Assembly (NCBI GenBank): GCA_016932015.1
Contig: JAFGDQ010000018.1
Span: 1 to 54,169, forward strand
From: Spirochaetota bacterium
GTDB lineage: Bacteria; Spirochaetota; UBA4802; JAFGDQ01
Reading direction: 5' to 3'
Length of the DNA stretch: 54,169 bases
The position numbers and the translations under genes are program-made. This document shows positions 41,610 through 51,637 of the stretch, piece after piece (position 1 is the stretch's first letter; the number at the start of each line of letters is the position of its first letter). The notes under the pieces were generated by a model. The model had not been told where the DNA came from. It saw only the letters and a program-made list of their open reading frames with translations, and did not search any database.

Positions 41610-42794
41610 ATGGATACTCGAAAATTACTGCAAATTGCAAACAAAAAACTGCTCAAGGTTACAAACAGACCTGACATTGTAATCAGGAAAGGAAAAGGAA
41701 TGTATCTGTATGATACAGAAGGAAATAAATATCTGGATTTTGTAGCAGGCTGGGCAGTTAATTCACTTGGACATTCTCCGAAGGAAGTAGCCAATGCAAT
41801 AAAAAAGCAGGCGAAGACACTTGTAAACGCGAGCCCTGCTTTCTTTAACGAGCCTATGCTTGAATACGCTGATCTGATAACAGAAAATTCATGCTTCAGC
41901 AGGGTATTCTTCTGTTCCATAGGTGCTGAGGCCAATGAAGGGGCTATCAAACTTGCAAGAAAATACGGAGCTGTTTTCAAGAAGGGAGCAAGCGATATAA
42001 TTACGACCCGGAACAGCTTTCACGGGCGTACTCTTACAACAATGGCTGCATCAGGGAAAACGGCTTTTGAAAAATTATTTGAACCCAAGACAAAGGGATT
42101 CAGCAAGGCAAAATTCAATGACATCAGCTCACTTAAGAAGCTGATCACAAAACAGACATGCGCGGTTATGCTTGAACCCATACAGGGGGAAGCTGGGATC
42201 AATCTTGCTGACCGTGATTACATTAAAGAACTGAGAAATATTTGCGATAAGGAAAACATTCTTCTGATCTTTGACGAAATACAGACAGGAATGGGCAGAA
42301 CCGGAAAACTCTTTTGCTATGAACAATATGATGTTGAACCGGACATTATGACGCTTGCAAAAGGTATCGGAGGAGGATTTCCGCTTGCGGCAGTACTCGC
42401 GAAGGAGAACCTGAATATCTTCGAGCCCGGAGAACAGGGGGGCACGTATACTGCACAGCCTCTCGCAATGGCGGTAGGGCTTGCAGTACTTAAAAAGCTG
42501 TTAACAGGCGGAGTAATTGAAAACTGCTCAAAGATGGGCAGCATTATTATGAATGAGCTGAACAGTCTATCAAAGGAATATGAAATTGAAAATGTCAGAG
42601 GAATGGGGCTGCTTATAGGATTTGATCTGCAGAAAACAAAAGGAGCTGATTTTGTTAACAAATGCCTGAAGAACGGGCTGCTGATAAACGCGCCCCAGGA
42701 AAAGGCCGTAAGGCTTATGCCTGCATTAACTGTCAGAGAAAAAGAGATCGCGGAAATGTTTACCGTCTTAAAGAAAAATCTGGAAAAGAAATAA
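41610..42794 (+). CDS. argD: Acetylornithine/class III PLP aminotransferase
   Basis: The 394-residue class III aminotransferase has the PLP-site features FHGRTLTTMAASGK, FDEIQTGMGRTGKLF and TLAKGIGGGFPLAAVLA with the catalytic Lys, followed by GGTYTAQPLAMAVGLAVL. Length and these blocks fit ArgD (N-acetylornithine or succinyl-diaminopimelate aminotransferase). Strict substrate assignment is uncertain because no other arg genes are nearby. I set the start at the ATG after AAGGAGGAG; an upstream frame extension to 41568 lies inside the previous gene. Confidence 0.88.
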   Translation: MDTRKLLQIANKKLLKVTNRPDIVIRKGKGMYLYDTEGNKYLDFVAGWAVNSLGHSPKEVANAIKKQAKTLVNASPAFFNEPMLEYADLITENSCFSRVFFCSIGAEANEGAIKLARKYGAVFKKGASDIITTRNSFHGRTLTTMAASGKTAFEKLFEPKTKGFSKAKFNDISSLKKLITKQTCAVMLEPIQGEAGINLADRDYIKELRNICDKENILLIFDEIQTGMGRTGKLFCYEQYDVEPDIMTLAKGIGGGFPLAAVLAKENLNIFEPGEQGGTYTAQPLAMAVGLAVLKKLLTGGVIENCSKMGSIIMNELNSLSKEYEIENVRGMGLLIGFDLQKTKGADFVNKCLKNGLLINAPQEKAVRLMPALTVREKEIAEMFTVLKKNLEKK

Positions 42795-42804
42795 ATACCT
42801 TTTA

Positions 42805-42837
42805 GTGCTTTGCGCGAATGTATACCGTGCAAAGCAC
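42805..42837. terminator. Hairpin between argD and the convergent phosphate transporter gene
   Basis: GTGCTTTGC (42805-42813) and GCAAAGCAC (42829-42837) form a perfect 9-bp stem. T-tracts are short on both sides, so it is a plausible bidirectional terminator. Confidence 0.55.
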
Positions 42838-42878
42838 CTTCTCATAAAATCCGCATTTCCTGCTGAATTCAATTTAAT

Positions 42879-45134
42879 CTATTCCGACTCATCGTAATTA
42901 TTCATGGCAAATGACTCTCTGAAAACCTCAAGCAGCTTGACAGTATTATTAGCTATCTTTTTGAAATCCCCCATTTTGCCATAGTAAAGAATACTTAAAC
43001 GTGTTTTTGAAATATCCTCCTGTATTCTGACTATCTGCTTCTGGTCATACACTTTTACATATTTATTGATCGCATTATTTATTTCTTTTATTTCAGAAAA
43101 ATCGGATACTTTGTCATTCAGAAGAATTTCTATAGACTTATCAAGAAGTATTGATAAACGTTTCCAGATATCATCAAGCTCGTTTATCTGATCCTGAAGT
43201 AAACCTTTATGATTGTTTGCTATATGCGTGTATGAACGCATTACAATATCCCTGTGGCTTTCCGAGATTTCCTGCAGCGTATTGATAATTTGCGCATACT
43301 TCTGGGTTGTATCAATATCCTCCTGATTAAGAAGACGAAGCGTTTTGAAAATATTAGCTATAATAATATTTGCCCATTTCTGAACATTAGCACTTTCTTT
43401 TGTCAGAGACTTCAATTTTGACCTGTTTTCACAAAAGAGATTATTACAGCTGGAATCAAGAGTAGACCTTACTTTTTGAAGAAAATACGCACTGTGCTCA
43501 AAGGAAATTCTTACAGAAAATTTGGCATCTGCAACCTTTCTCAGGTTAAAAACGGAAATCTCATCTTTTTCCTTTTCACGCTGCTTGTGAACATGATGAT
43601 TTCTCCATATAATCAGAAGGGATAAAGCGAGTATTATTATTACGGCCGGGAGATGAAAATAAAAAATAATAAAAGCAAAAATTAAAGATACGGTAAATGC
43701 CATAACTGCGGTTAAGAACCAGCCTCCAATAACTGTAAGAACCCCTGACACTCTGAATACGGCGCTCTCCCTGCCCCAGGCCTGATCTGACAAGGAAGTA
43801 CCCATAGCAACCATAAAAGTAACATAAGTAGTGGAAAGCGGAAGTTTCATGGATGTCGCAAAAGAAACTACAGCACTTGCCACCATAAGATTTACCGAGG
43901 CTCTTAGCAGGTCAAAAGAAGGGCCGCCCTTTTGATCAGAAGCCCTGGGATCGTATTTCTTTACATCCAGCCTGCCCGCAATTAACCGCTGTACCGATTT
44001 AGGAATTACAAGTTTACCAGTTTCGAATAAAAACGCAACCATCCGTACAATGGAACGTGATAATACAGATGAACCGAAACGCTCAATCTCTTCATCCTGA
44101 CTCCCGAGGCTGACTTCTGTTTTTGTTACGGTTTTGGCTTTTTTCGAAAACCATAATGCCAAAACCATAATTACGCCGGCAAGAAGCAGATAAAAAGTAT
44201 TGCTTTTTATCGGCTTTTGCAGAGCCTCCATAGTTACAATTGCCGGATTGGGATCTCCGCTTGCAATATTAAAGGAAGCCAGGCCCGCAAGAGGCACTCC
44301 TATAAAATTCACAAGGTCATTTGCCGCAAATGACATAGCAAGAGCAAATGTCCCGATAAGTATTACAGGTTTTAAAATATTTATCTTCGTAAATAAAGAA
44401 AGAAGCTGAAAAATTACACCAAATACAATAAAACACGTGAGCATAATTCCAAAAGAATTCAATTTTATCCATGTAAGCATTTCAGCAGTAATAAAAGAAG
44501 CTCCATTAGCTCCTTTTATAAGAATAAAATAGACTATCATAGTGAGAGCAACACCGCCCCAGATTCCGCCATAGCGTTTAAGCCGTTTTCTGTATTCAAA
44601 AGTAAAGATAAGTCTTGTAAAAAACTGAACAATTGTGCCGGCCAGAAATGAAATAGCAATTGAAATCAATATTCCTGAAATTATTACAAGAGCCTTAGTT
44701 GTATTTATATAATTTCCTAATGTAGTATATGAAGCTCCAAGATTTGATATTTTTACGATTGAAACAGCAACAGCAGCTCCAAGTAATTCAAAAACGATGG
44801 AGACTGTGGTTGATGTTGGAAGGCCGAATGTATTATACAGGTCAAGAAGCAAAATATCGGTGAGCATTACAGCCAGAAATATCACTATTATTTCATTCAT
44901 CTGAAAAAGGCCGGGATGAAAAATACCTTTTCGTGCAACTTCCATCATGCCGCTTGAAAAGGTAACGCCGGCAAGAATACCAAGGCCGGCAATTATCATT
45001 ATCACCTTCAGAGGTGCAACCCTGGATCCTATAGAAGAATTTAAAAAATTTACCGCATCATTACTTACACCTACGATTAAATCCGATACAGCAAGAACAA
45101 CCAGCAGTACAATAGCAAAAACATAAAATTCCAT
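42879..45134 (-). CDS. PiT-family phosphate transporter with PhoU-like C-terminal domain
   Basis: The 751-residue protein has about ten membrane helices with the two inverted PiT signatures: GVSNDAVNFLNSSIGSRVAP at about 25-45 and SFAANDLVNFIGVPLAGL. A repeat LPLSTTYVTFMVAMGTSLSDQAWGRESA follows. Residues about 525-751 form a helical PhoU-like region (RKVADAKFSVRISFEHSAYF). PiT proteins move phosphate with a proton or sodium; in other bacteria the PhoU-like protein is a separate regulator. AGAGGACT precedes the ATG. The fusion suggests built-in regulation. Confidence 0.9.
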   Translation of the reverse strand: MEFYVFAIVLLVVLAVSDLIVGVSNDAVNFLNSSIGSRVAPLKVIMIIAGLGILAGVTFSSGMMEVARKGIFHPGLFQMNEIIVIFLAVMLTDILLLDLYNTFGLPTSTTVSIVFELLGAAVAVSIVKISNLGASYTTLGNYINTTKALVIISGILISIAISFLAGTIVQFFTRLIFTFEYRKRLKRYGGIWGGVALTMIVYFILIKGANGASFITAEMLTWIKLNSFGIMLTCFIVFGVIFQLLSLFTKINILKPVILIGTFALAMSFAANDLVNFIGVPLAGLASFNIASGDPNPAIVTMEALQKPIKSNTFYLLLAGVIMVLALWFSKKAKTVTKTEVSLGSQDEEIERFGSSVLSRSIVRMVAFLFETGKLVIPKSVQRLIAGRLDVKKYDPRASDQKGGPSFDLLRASVNLMVASAVVSFATSMKLPLSTTYVTFMVAMGTSLSDQAWGRESAVFRVSGVLTVIGGWFLTAVMAFTVSLIFAFIIFYFHLPAVIIILALSLLIIWRNHHVHKQREKEKDEISVFNLRKVADAKFSVRISFEHSAYFLQKVRSTLDSSCNNLFCENRSKLKSLTKESANVQKWANIIIANIFKTLRLLNQEDIDTTQKYAQIINTLQEISESHRDIVMRSYTHIANNHKGLLQDQINELDDIWKRLSILLDKSIEILLNDKVSDFSEIKEINNAINKYVKVYDQKQIVRIQEDISKTRLSILYYGKMGDFKKIANNTVKLLEVFRESFAMNNYDESE

Positions 45135-45419
45135 AAAGTCCTCTGTATGAATATTATTTATTAATATAAAAGATCAGATTTATAAAATCCTGTAATCTAT
45201 TGATTTCCGTTTTTGCAATTTTTTGCAGAATAACAAAAAGCAAAATTTACTGAAAATTATGTATTTTTTAAATATCAAGAAATTATTATGAAATTATAAA
45301 GATTCTGTAAAGAATTAAAACTAAGACTTGAGATTCCCTGTTTCAAAGACAACTGAGCGCTGTATTATGGAAATTTTTCAAAAAAATATCGTTTTTTCAT
45401 CAATCGGGCATGCATTATA

Positions 45420-45448
45420 TTGACTATTTTCATAAGCTTTATTATTTT
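45420..45448 (+). promoter_or_regulatory. dnaK promoter
   Basis: TTGACT (45420-45425) and TATTTT (45443-45448) with a 17-base spacer form a housekeeping-sigma promoter. The CIRCE element begins 11 bases after the -10 box, at or just after the transcript start. Confidence 0.7.
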
Positions 45449-45458
45449 AGTATTGAAA

Positions 45459-45485
45459 TTAGCACTCACCTTGATAGAGTGCTAA
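45459..45485. promoter_or_regulatory. CIRCE element (HrcA operator)
   Basis: TTAGCACTC (45459-45467), nine bases, GAGTGCTAA (45477-45485): both arms match the CIRCE consensus exactly. It indicates HrcA repression of dnaK. No hrcA gene is in the window. Confidence 0.97.
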
Positions 45486-45569
45486 CAAATTTAAATATAA
45501 TTATTGCATATTACCGGGGAATCACTGCTTTGATATTTTCCCCTGATAATACTAAAGAGGAGGCAGACA

Positions 45570-47534
45570 ATGAGTAAAACAATAGGAATCGACCTTGGGA
45601 CAACAAATTCGGTTGTTTCAGTTATGTCAGAAGGAGAACCGATAGTTATTCAGAATTCGGAAGGGCAGAGAACAACGCCTTCTATAGTAGCCTTTACAGA
45701 TAAAGGCGAAAGACTTGTGGGGCAGGTGGCAAAAAACCAGATAATTACAAACCCTGAAAATACAATAAGATCAATCAAGAGATTTATGGGCAGACGATAC
45801 GATGAAATAAACGATGAAATCAAAATGGTGCCCTATCAGATAGTAAGAGACACAAATGGAGGAATAAAAGTAAAAGCCGGTGACAGTGAATATTCTCCTC
45901 AGGAAATTTCAGCAAGAATTTTACAGAAAATGAAACAGACTGCTGAAGATTATTTAGGAGAAAAAGTTGCCAAAGCAGTAATTACTGTTCCTGCGTATTT
46001 TAACGACGAACAGAGGCAGGCTACAAAAGACGCAGGCAAAATTGCAGGCCTTGAAGTTGAAAGAATAATAAATGAGCCTACCGCTGCAGCACTTGCCTAC
46101 GGAATGGATAAAAAAAATAAAAATCAGAAAATTGCCGTATATGACCTCGGAGGGGGTACTTTTGATATTTCAATACTTGAGCTCGGCGACGGAGTTTTCG
46201 AAGTAAAATCCACGAACGGAAACACACATCTTGGCGGAGACGACTTTGACCAGAAAATAATGGAATGGTTCATCGCGGAATTCAGGAAAGAAACCGGGAT
46301 GGACGTTTCAGGAGACAAAATGGCGCTTCAAAGGCTGAAAGAAGCTGCTGAAAAAGCAAAGATCGAGCTTTCAGGAAAGCTGGAAACAGAAGTGAATATT
46401 CCGTTTCTTACAGCAGACCAGAGCGGGCCGAAACACATGATGATGAAATTCAGCAGGTCTAAACTTGAACAATTGATAGGCGAACTTGTTAATTCAACAG
46501 AAACACCCTGTCAGAACGCTTTAAAAGACGCCGGCCTTAATTCGGGCGATATTGACGATGTAATACTTGTAGGCGGTTCAACAAGAATACCGATAGTTCA
46601 AAACCTTGTAAAAAAAGTCTTCGGCAAGGAACCGAACAAGGGAGTAAATCCTGACGAAGTTGTAGCTCTTGGCGCAGCAATTCAGGGAGGAGTTCTCTCA
46701 GGTGAAGTTAACGATGTTCTGCTTCTTGATGTTACTCCGCTTTCACTTGGCATTGAAACTCTTGGCGGTGTTATGACAAAACTTATAGAGAGAAATACAA
46801 CAATACCTACAAGAAAAAGCCAGATTTTCTCAACAGCTGAAGACAATCAGCCGGCAGTTTCGGTTCACGTACTTCAGGGCGAAAGGGAAATGGCGGTTCA
46901 CAATAGGACACTCGGACGCTTTGAGCTGGTAGGCATAAATCCTGCGCCGCGCGGACTTCCGCAGATAGAGGTCGCATTTGATATAGACGCGAACGGGATA
47001 GTCAATGTTTCAGCAAAAGACCTTGGGTCAGGGAAAGAGCAGCAGATACGCATTGAATCATCCGGCGGATTATCGGAAAGCGAAATTCAGAAGATGGTTA
47101 ACGATGCTGAGGCACATTCAGCGGAAGACAGGAGAGAACGCGAACTGGCCGAAGCAAGAAATGAAGCTGATACCCTGATATACTCAGTTGAAAAAACTGT
47201 TAACGAGAATAAGGATAAAATTGATCCTGCTGAAAAAGCCGGAATCGAAAACGCAGTCAGTGCATTAAAAGAGGCTGTCAGTGCGAATAATTCCGATTTA
47301 ATCAGAAACGCGAAATCACAACTGGAACAGGCTTCGCAGAATCTTGCAGCTAAAATGTACGCTCATCAGAACGCGAATACAGGCGCAGGACAGCAGACAG
47401 CTGATACCGGAAATGCCCGGTGGGCAAATGCTGAAAGCACATCTTCTGAAACTGCCGAAGAGAAAGCTCAGGAAGGAAAAGTCTATGATGCTGAATACGA
47501 AGTAGTTGATGATGAGGAAAGGAAAGCAAGCTGA
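45570..47534 (+). CDS. dnaK: Chaperone protein DnaK (Hsp70)
   Basis: The 654-residue chaperone begins [14 protein letters not shown] and has [45 protein letters not shown] and [10 protein letters not shown]. The substrate domain and helical lid follow, with a C-terminal end [11 protein letters not shown], the bacterial DnaK tail. AAAGAGGAGG precedes the ATG. The gene is unusual for standing alone: grpE, dnaJ and hrcA, its usual neighbours, are not adjacent. Regulation is through the CIRCE element at 45459. Confidence 0.98.
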   Translation: MSKTIGIDLGTTNSVVSVMSEGEPIVIQNSEGQRTTPSIVAFTDKGERLVGQVAKNQIITNPENTIRSIKRFMGRRYDEINDEIKMVPYQIVRDTNGGIKVKAGDSEYSPQEISARILQKMKQTAEDYLGEKVAKAVITVPAYFNDEQRQATKDAGKIAGLEVERIINEPTAAALAYGMDKKNKNQKIAVYDLGGGTFDISILELGDGVFEVKSTNGNTHLGGDDFDQKIMEWFIAEFRKETGMDVSGDKMALQRLKEAAEKAKIELSGKLETEVNIPFLTADQSGPKHMMMKFSRSKLEQLIGELVNSTETPCQNALKDAGLNSGDIDDVILVGGSTRIPIVQNLVKKVFGKEPNKGVNPDEVVALGAAIQGGVLSGEVNDVLLLDVTPLSLGIETLGGVMTKLIERNTTIPTRKSQIFSTAEDNQPAVSVHVLQGEREMAVHNRTLGRFELVGINPAPRGLPQIEVAFDIDANGIVNVSAKDLGSGKEQQIRIESSGGLSESEIQKMVNDAEAHSAEDRRERELAEARNEADTLIYSVEKTVNENKDKIDPAEKAGIENAVSALKEAVSANNSDLIRNAKSQLEQASQNLAAKMYAHQNANTGAGQQTADTGNARWANAESTSSETAEEKAQEGKVYDAEYEVVDDEERKAS

Positions 47535-47579
47535 CAATAGACTGAATAAGTCATTTGAATAAACAATCCCCCTTAAACC

Positions 47580-47607
47580 GCCCATGGCTTTGCCCATGGG
47601 CTTTTTT
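47580..47607 (+). terminator. dnaK terminator
   Basis: GCCCATGG (47580-47587), a CTTTGC loop and CCATGGGC (47594-47601) are followed by TTTTTT. A strong intrinsic terminator about 45 bases after the stop. Confidence 0.92.
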
Positions 47608-47709
47608 ATATAATCTGTTTAACCGGAATAATTTATACACTCAATATCAGGTATTATTTTAAAGTTAATTTTTTCAGATTTATTAACATACACTGCCGTT
47701 GTTGACGGA

Positions 47710-48435
47710 TCATTCTTTACTGCCGGAAGCATCATCTTCGGATTCCGCAACTTCATTCCTGATAACAGTATAATCAACAGGAAGGGTGAATAATTTCTCA
47801 GGGACATCCTGAGACGCAACTTTCATAAGAGTAGTTTTTAGATACCGCTGCGGTTCCTTTGGCCTGACAATTAATGTTTTGCTTTCAACAATGCACAGTT
47901 TTTCATCATTCTGTAATGATATTACTTTTTTGCTAAGTATATCCTGAGTGCTTTTTAAAAAGCCGAAATTTGAGGAAAGATCAGCTTCCACTTCCGTGCT
48001 GAGCCATAATCTTGTATAAGCTGATATTCTCGGAATATAAACAACAAGCTCAGAGCAGTTATACTTACCAATCTTTTTTTTTATCCCGCTTTCTTTACAG
48101 TAAAAATCATGATCCTTTAACGAAGCAAATTCACTGTAAATCTTTTCATTAAAAGGGGCATTAAATTCATTTAAATCAAGGGTCTGAAGAGTCCTATTCC
48201 TGTCATTTACAAGATAGACTTTTTTCTGTTCAAAATCAAAAATCTGTCTTAACGGAAGAGTAGGGTCAAGAATTAAAGCCCGCTTTTCAGTTATATATGT
48301 TTTTTTCACTCCGAAGAAATCCTTACCGGAAATTGTGGTAAGTATTTTCTCTTCAATATAATGATCCGCAAATGCGGCCTTCGCAACTGTAAAATTGATC
48401 AAAAGTATTAAAACAAATACAAATCTGTTACGCAT
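47710..48435 (-). CDS. Secreted protein with DUF4412/LolA-like beta-sheet character
   Basis: The 241-residue product has a signal peptide (MRNRFVFVLILLINFTVAKA, cleavage near AFA at about residue 23) and an all-beta-looking mature part: EEKILTTISG, TYITEKRALILDP, IFDFEQKKVYLVND, YNCSELVVYIP and RLWLSTEVEAD. These resemble the DUF4412 family, which has a LolA-like fold that may bind lipid or act in the envelope. Two internal Cys could form a disulfide. CGAGGACTG precedes the ATG. Family assignment is tentative. Confidence 0.55.
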   Translation of the reverse strand: MRNRFVFVLILLINFTVAKAAFADHYIEEKILTTISGKDFFGVKKTYITEKRALILDPTLPLRQIFDFEQKKVYLVNDRNRTLQTLDLNEFNAPFNEKIYSEFASLKDHDFYCKESGIKKKIGKYNCSELVVYIPRISAYTRLWLSTEVEADLSSNFGFLKSTQDILSKKVISLQNDEKLCIVESKTLIVRPKEPQRYLKTTLMKVASQDVPEKLFTLPVDYTVIRNEVAESEDDASGSKE

Positions 48436-48584
48436 ATCAGTCCTCGCATAAAATTATCAGGGTCGGTACATGTATCGGCTGTTTCAGCATCTAAATATAA
48501 TTTATAACAAAATAAATAAAAACAGGTTTAAAAATATAACTTTTCACTGATTGATTTGGAAAAATCATAAAAACACGGACTTTC

Positions 48585-48615
48585 ATAAAAAAAGAGACCG
48601 TTTCCAGTCTCTTTT
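48585..48615 (-). terminator. Terminator of the porin gene
   Basis: On the minus strand AAAGAGAC (48607-48614), an 8-base loop and GTCTCTTT (48591-48598) are followed by a T-run. It lies about 30 bases after the porin stop. Confidence 0.85.
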
Positions 48616-48643
48616 CAAGATCACAACAGATAATCTCCGGTTT

Positions 48644-49861
48644 TTATAAAAATATCTGCCCCTGCAGTACTGCTTTCTTTTCCCCGGATAATGATTTATT
48701 GTCGTCTCCCACAGGATTCCTGTATTCGAATTTGATATTCGCGTTATGGCCTGACATAAAATAATTAATTCCGAATGAAAGATATGAAGAACCCGGATTA
48801 ATGTTCAATGCCTTCTCAGTATCCCATGTCTGATACCTGATCACAGGCTGAATATTTTCAATAAGCAGTCCTGCCTGCGCGTAATAGCCGCTCTGCTGCT
48901 CAATATTGGACTCCGGATTATTTGTCACATTTACATATGCTGTCTGGAAAGTTCCTGTAAAACCCCGGCTGATCTTATAATCAACATTCAGGTCAAATGT
49001 CCATGCAAGATAGCTGGATATTTTATCATCAACCCTTGCTGCATGGCTCTGATAATCAACACCGCCTCCAACAGATACAAGGCTCTTCTTCCCGAGATAA
49101 TTTCCGCTGTAGAAAAACCCGTCTTCAGGATCAAGGAAGTTCATCTGGAATCTGAAGCAGAACCTTGGAGCACTGTTGGCATTTATATCATCACTTGTTT
49201 CCTCTGTGCCCTGAAGGTCCCTTTCCTGTCCGCGGAAAACACCAAACCTGTATTCAAAGGCATTTGCCAGAAGTCCCCGGATCATCAGTCCGGTATCTCT
49301 CCAGTCACTTTCCGAAGTTCCCATAGGCACTGACAGAGAGTTATAGTCAAGACCAAGCAGGCTTACTGAAGACTCCATATTCTGACGCATAAAAGGCACA
49401 GGCATGAGCCCTGCGGCGATCTCAAGTTCATCCATGAACCTGTAGTTTATGTAAGCGTCCTGAACATACATACCACTGCTGTCTTCTGTTTCAACAGTAT
49501 GTGTATGACCGTCATTTTCGTCCGCGGATGTTGTATAGATTGACGAAGATGTATTACTCCCGTTTTTAACAAAAAAGTCCCCTGTACTAAAAAAGAATTC
49601 AAAATCTTTAGCGGCCTCCCCGTTAAACATTACTCTTGAACGGCGGAGCTGAAATTCCTTTACCCATACGGCGTCACCTTTGCTTTCGCCCGCTTCCGCG
49701 TCATATTCATTCTGAGTATAGGCCTGAGCCTGAAGCAGCAGGTGCAGAGATATCCATCTGTCAGCACCCAGATCCAGTTTTGTTATTTCCTCCTCTTCTG
49801 CCATCAGCGGGAAAGCAGCAAACAGTAAAATAAAAAATATAATAATTACACGTCTATGCAT
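48644..49861 (-). CDS. Outer-membrane porin, phosphate-selective OprO/OprP-like
   Basis: The 405-residue product has a signal peptide (MHRRVIIIFFILLFAAFPLMA, cleavage after residue 21). An OprO/P-type N-terminal strand block follows (DRWISLHLLLQAQAYTQNE, QLRRSRVMFNGEAAKDFEFFFSTGDF), then many amphipathic strands ending in KKAVLQGQIFL with a terminal hydrophobic residue. Anion or phosphate selectivity fits the PiT transporter gene 3.5 kb away, but is not proven. GGAGG lies 11 bases before the ATG. Confidence 0.85.
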   Translation of the reverse strand: MHRRVIIIFFILLFAAFPLMAEEEEITKLDLGADRWISLHLLLQAQAYTQNEYDAEAGESKGDAVWVKEFQLRRSRVMFNGEAAKDFEFFFSTGDFFVKNGSNTSSSIYTTSADENDGHTHTVETEDSSGMYVQDAYINYRFMDELEIAAGLMPVPFMRQNMESSVSLLGLDYNSLSVPMGTSESDWRDTGLMIRGLLANAFEYRFGVFRGQERDLQGTEETSDDINANSAPRFCFRFQMNFLDPEDGFFYSGNYLGKKSLVSVGGGVDYQSHAARVDDKISSYLAWTFDLNVDYKISRGFTGTFQTAYVNVTNNPESNIEQQSGYYAQAGLLIENIQPVIRYQTWDTEKALNINPGSSYLSFGINYFMSGHNANIKFEYRNPVGDDNKSLSGEKKAVLQGQIFL

Positions 49862-50217
49862 ATGGAAATGACCTCCTGCAGTAATCTGCCATCAAATTTG
49901 CAAAATATTTAAATCATTATTTATGTCAGTTCCCCGGTGAACAGTCCGGAGAACCTGTTCCCTGCCAATGGACAGAGAATTATTCTGAAATGAAAGTTAA
50001 TTCCTTTCAGAATATTACTGATCTGTAATGGAATACAAAGTCATCATATGAATTGTCAAATAAAAAACAATAAATTCCGGCTTTATTCTGCTAATGTTTT
50101 CAGCACATTATCAGGGCATATTATGAGCTTACAGCCCGGAGTGTATAAAAAATGAAATATATATGTTGACTAATATAAGCTGAAATTTATACGTATACTT
50201 TTTTAAAGGAGCAGATA
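49862..50217. other. Non-coding interval between porin and PlsB-like genes
   Basis: About 355 bases between divergent genes. It contains a 10-bp inverted repeat, TATTCTGAAA (49981-49990) and TTTCAGAATA (50005-50014), a possible regulator site. A TTGACT (50166-50171) may be a -35 for the rightward gene, with weak -10 choices. No gene is supported. Confidence 0.45.
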
Positions 50218-51549
50218 ATGAAAGACCAGCTTTATAATAAAATGAAACCCTTATTTCATCTTATTGACCATGACTATCAGGAAATATCCCCCCTTGAACT
50301 TCTTGTCATACAACTCGCAAGAGGGAACAGTTATAATACAAGAATAATCGGACTTGAGGCTATCAAAAAATTCAGAGAAGACAATCCTGACTGTGCAGTC
50401 ACATTCAAACCGAACCATTTAAGCGAAGCGGATTTTATTATGCTCAGTCTTGTATTCAGGGAAAACGGCATGAGGGTTCTTACTGAAGGCGGATCAAACC
50501 TATTCATTGATAATATTGATATTTTCAATGACCTGCTTCCCGCATTTGTAAATGCGGAATTTTCCATGAAACCTGTAAACGGCAAAATGAGTGTTGCAGA
50601 ATACCTGAGTACAAGAGGTTCCTTTAAAATTGTAAGAGAACCGTGTAAAATGGAGCTTGAAGACGGAAAAACAATTAAAATCGGCAACAAGGAAATACTT
50701 TCTCTCAGCAGGGCCTACCGCTATCATTTAATAAAGCAGAAAGAAATGTATGTAACCTTCCCCGGATATTCAGTTATGAACAAAGGAATGTTTAACATTG
50801 TTGAATCAGACGTTGTAAAAACAGGGAGAAGCTATACAGGTAAAACTGACGGTTTTCATCATCTCCCGTTTCAGATGGATATTGAAGCTTCATATTACGC
50901 GGGCGTACCCCTTTACATAGTGGATGTAAATATCGCGTATGAGCCTGTGCTTGAAGACATGAATTTTCTTGAACTGATCAAAATGGCAAAGTCCGACTCC
51001 GGCCAGGATGACCTGTATAAAAAGGATCTCGGCTATATAATTAAACAATTCTGCAAAGGCAAAACAAGCGGAGAGCTTTCCATAAAATTCGGTGAACCGT
51101 ATATGGTTAACACATCCTCTTTTAAGGAGGACATTCTTAACATCAAAATAAAAAAATCCGCGAAAAAGCTTGCCGAAGAAACATTTGAAAAGATGCTTTC
51201 CATGCAGCCTGTATTCCCTGCAAACATTTATTTTTCCGCCTTTAATGACTCTTTTAACAGAATATCAATAGATACTATGAAGGAAAGAATTGACGATATC
51301 CGGGATTATCTCAGAAAAGCAACATACGGTAAATACAACAGGAGGCCTGATCTTCATTACCTGTTTGACTACAGAAACAAAATTATTACAGCGGATGAAA
51401 TAATAAACAGGACTTTTCAGAAATTCAGCATAAAGGAAAGGCAGATTACGGGACTTGACGATGACATGTTCGTTGTATACAGGAAAGATGTTGCCACGCA
51501 GTACAAAAATCATACAAGGCATTTTTTTGAAGAGATTAAGTACGAGTAA
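50218..51549 (+). CDS. PlsB-like glycerol-3-phosphate acyltransferase
   Basis: The 443-residue protein has PlsB-type acyltransferase motifs. Motif I is NHLSEADFIMLSLV (N-H-x4-D). A motif III-like region, ESDVVKTGRSYTGKTDG, keeps GRS-x-TGK, and the following VPLYIVDVNIAYEPVLED corresponds to the PlsB IVPV...YE block. It would acylate glycerol 3-phosphate, the step before PlsC at 40131. It is much shorter than E. coli PlsB (about 800 residues). No signal or clear membrane helix is seen. AAAGGAG precedes the ATG. Confidence 0.78.
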   Translation: MKDQLYNKMKPLFHLIDHDYQEISPLELLVIQLARGNSYNTRIIGLEAIKKFREDNPDCAVTFKPNHLSEADFIMLSLVFRENGMRVLTEGGSNLFIDNIDIFNDLLPAFVNAEFSMKPVNGKMSVAEYLSTRGSFKIVREPCKMELEDGKTIKIGNKEILSLSRAYRYHLIKQKEMYVTFPGYSVMNKGMFNIVESDVVKTGRSYTGKTDGFHHLPFQMDIEASYYAGVPLYIVDVNIAYEPVLEDMNFLELIKMAKSDSGQDDLYKKDLGYIIKQFCKGKTSGELSIKFGEPYMVNTSSFKEDILNIKIKKSAKKLAEETFEKMLSMQPVFPANIYFSAFNDSFNRISIDTMKERIDDIRDYLRKATYGKYNRRPDLHYLFDYRNKIITADEIINRTFQKFSIKERQITGLDDDMFVVYRKDVATQYKNHTRHFFEEIKYE

Positions 51550-51584
51550 GACTTTATTTTTTAACGGAAAATTTTACTATAACC

Positions 51585-51612
51585 GGCTGCAGTTTTTTCC
51601 CGCAGCCTTCTT
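51585..51612 (+). terminator. Possible terminator of the PlsB-like gene
   Basis: GGCTGC (51585-51590) and GCAGCC (51602-51607) enclose an 11-base loop with a T-run, and TTCTTTCTT follows. A weak intrinsic terminator is plausible. Confidence 0.5.
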
Positions 51613-51637
51613 TCTTAAGTAAATCAGAATCCTTTTT

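Larger units (their letters stand above)
45135..45569. other. Regulatory interval between the phosphate transporter gene and dnaK
   Basis: About 435 bases between divergent genes. The left two thirds are AT-rich without recognised features. The right third carries the dnaK promoter, CIRCE element and ribosome site. Confidence 0.7.

Noticed and set aside
42317..42832. 171-codon open frame on the minus strand
   Set aside because: Antisense to the class III aminotransferase gene, no ribosome site, no recognisable protein.
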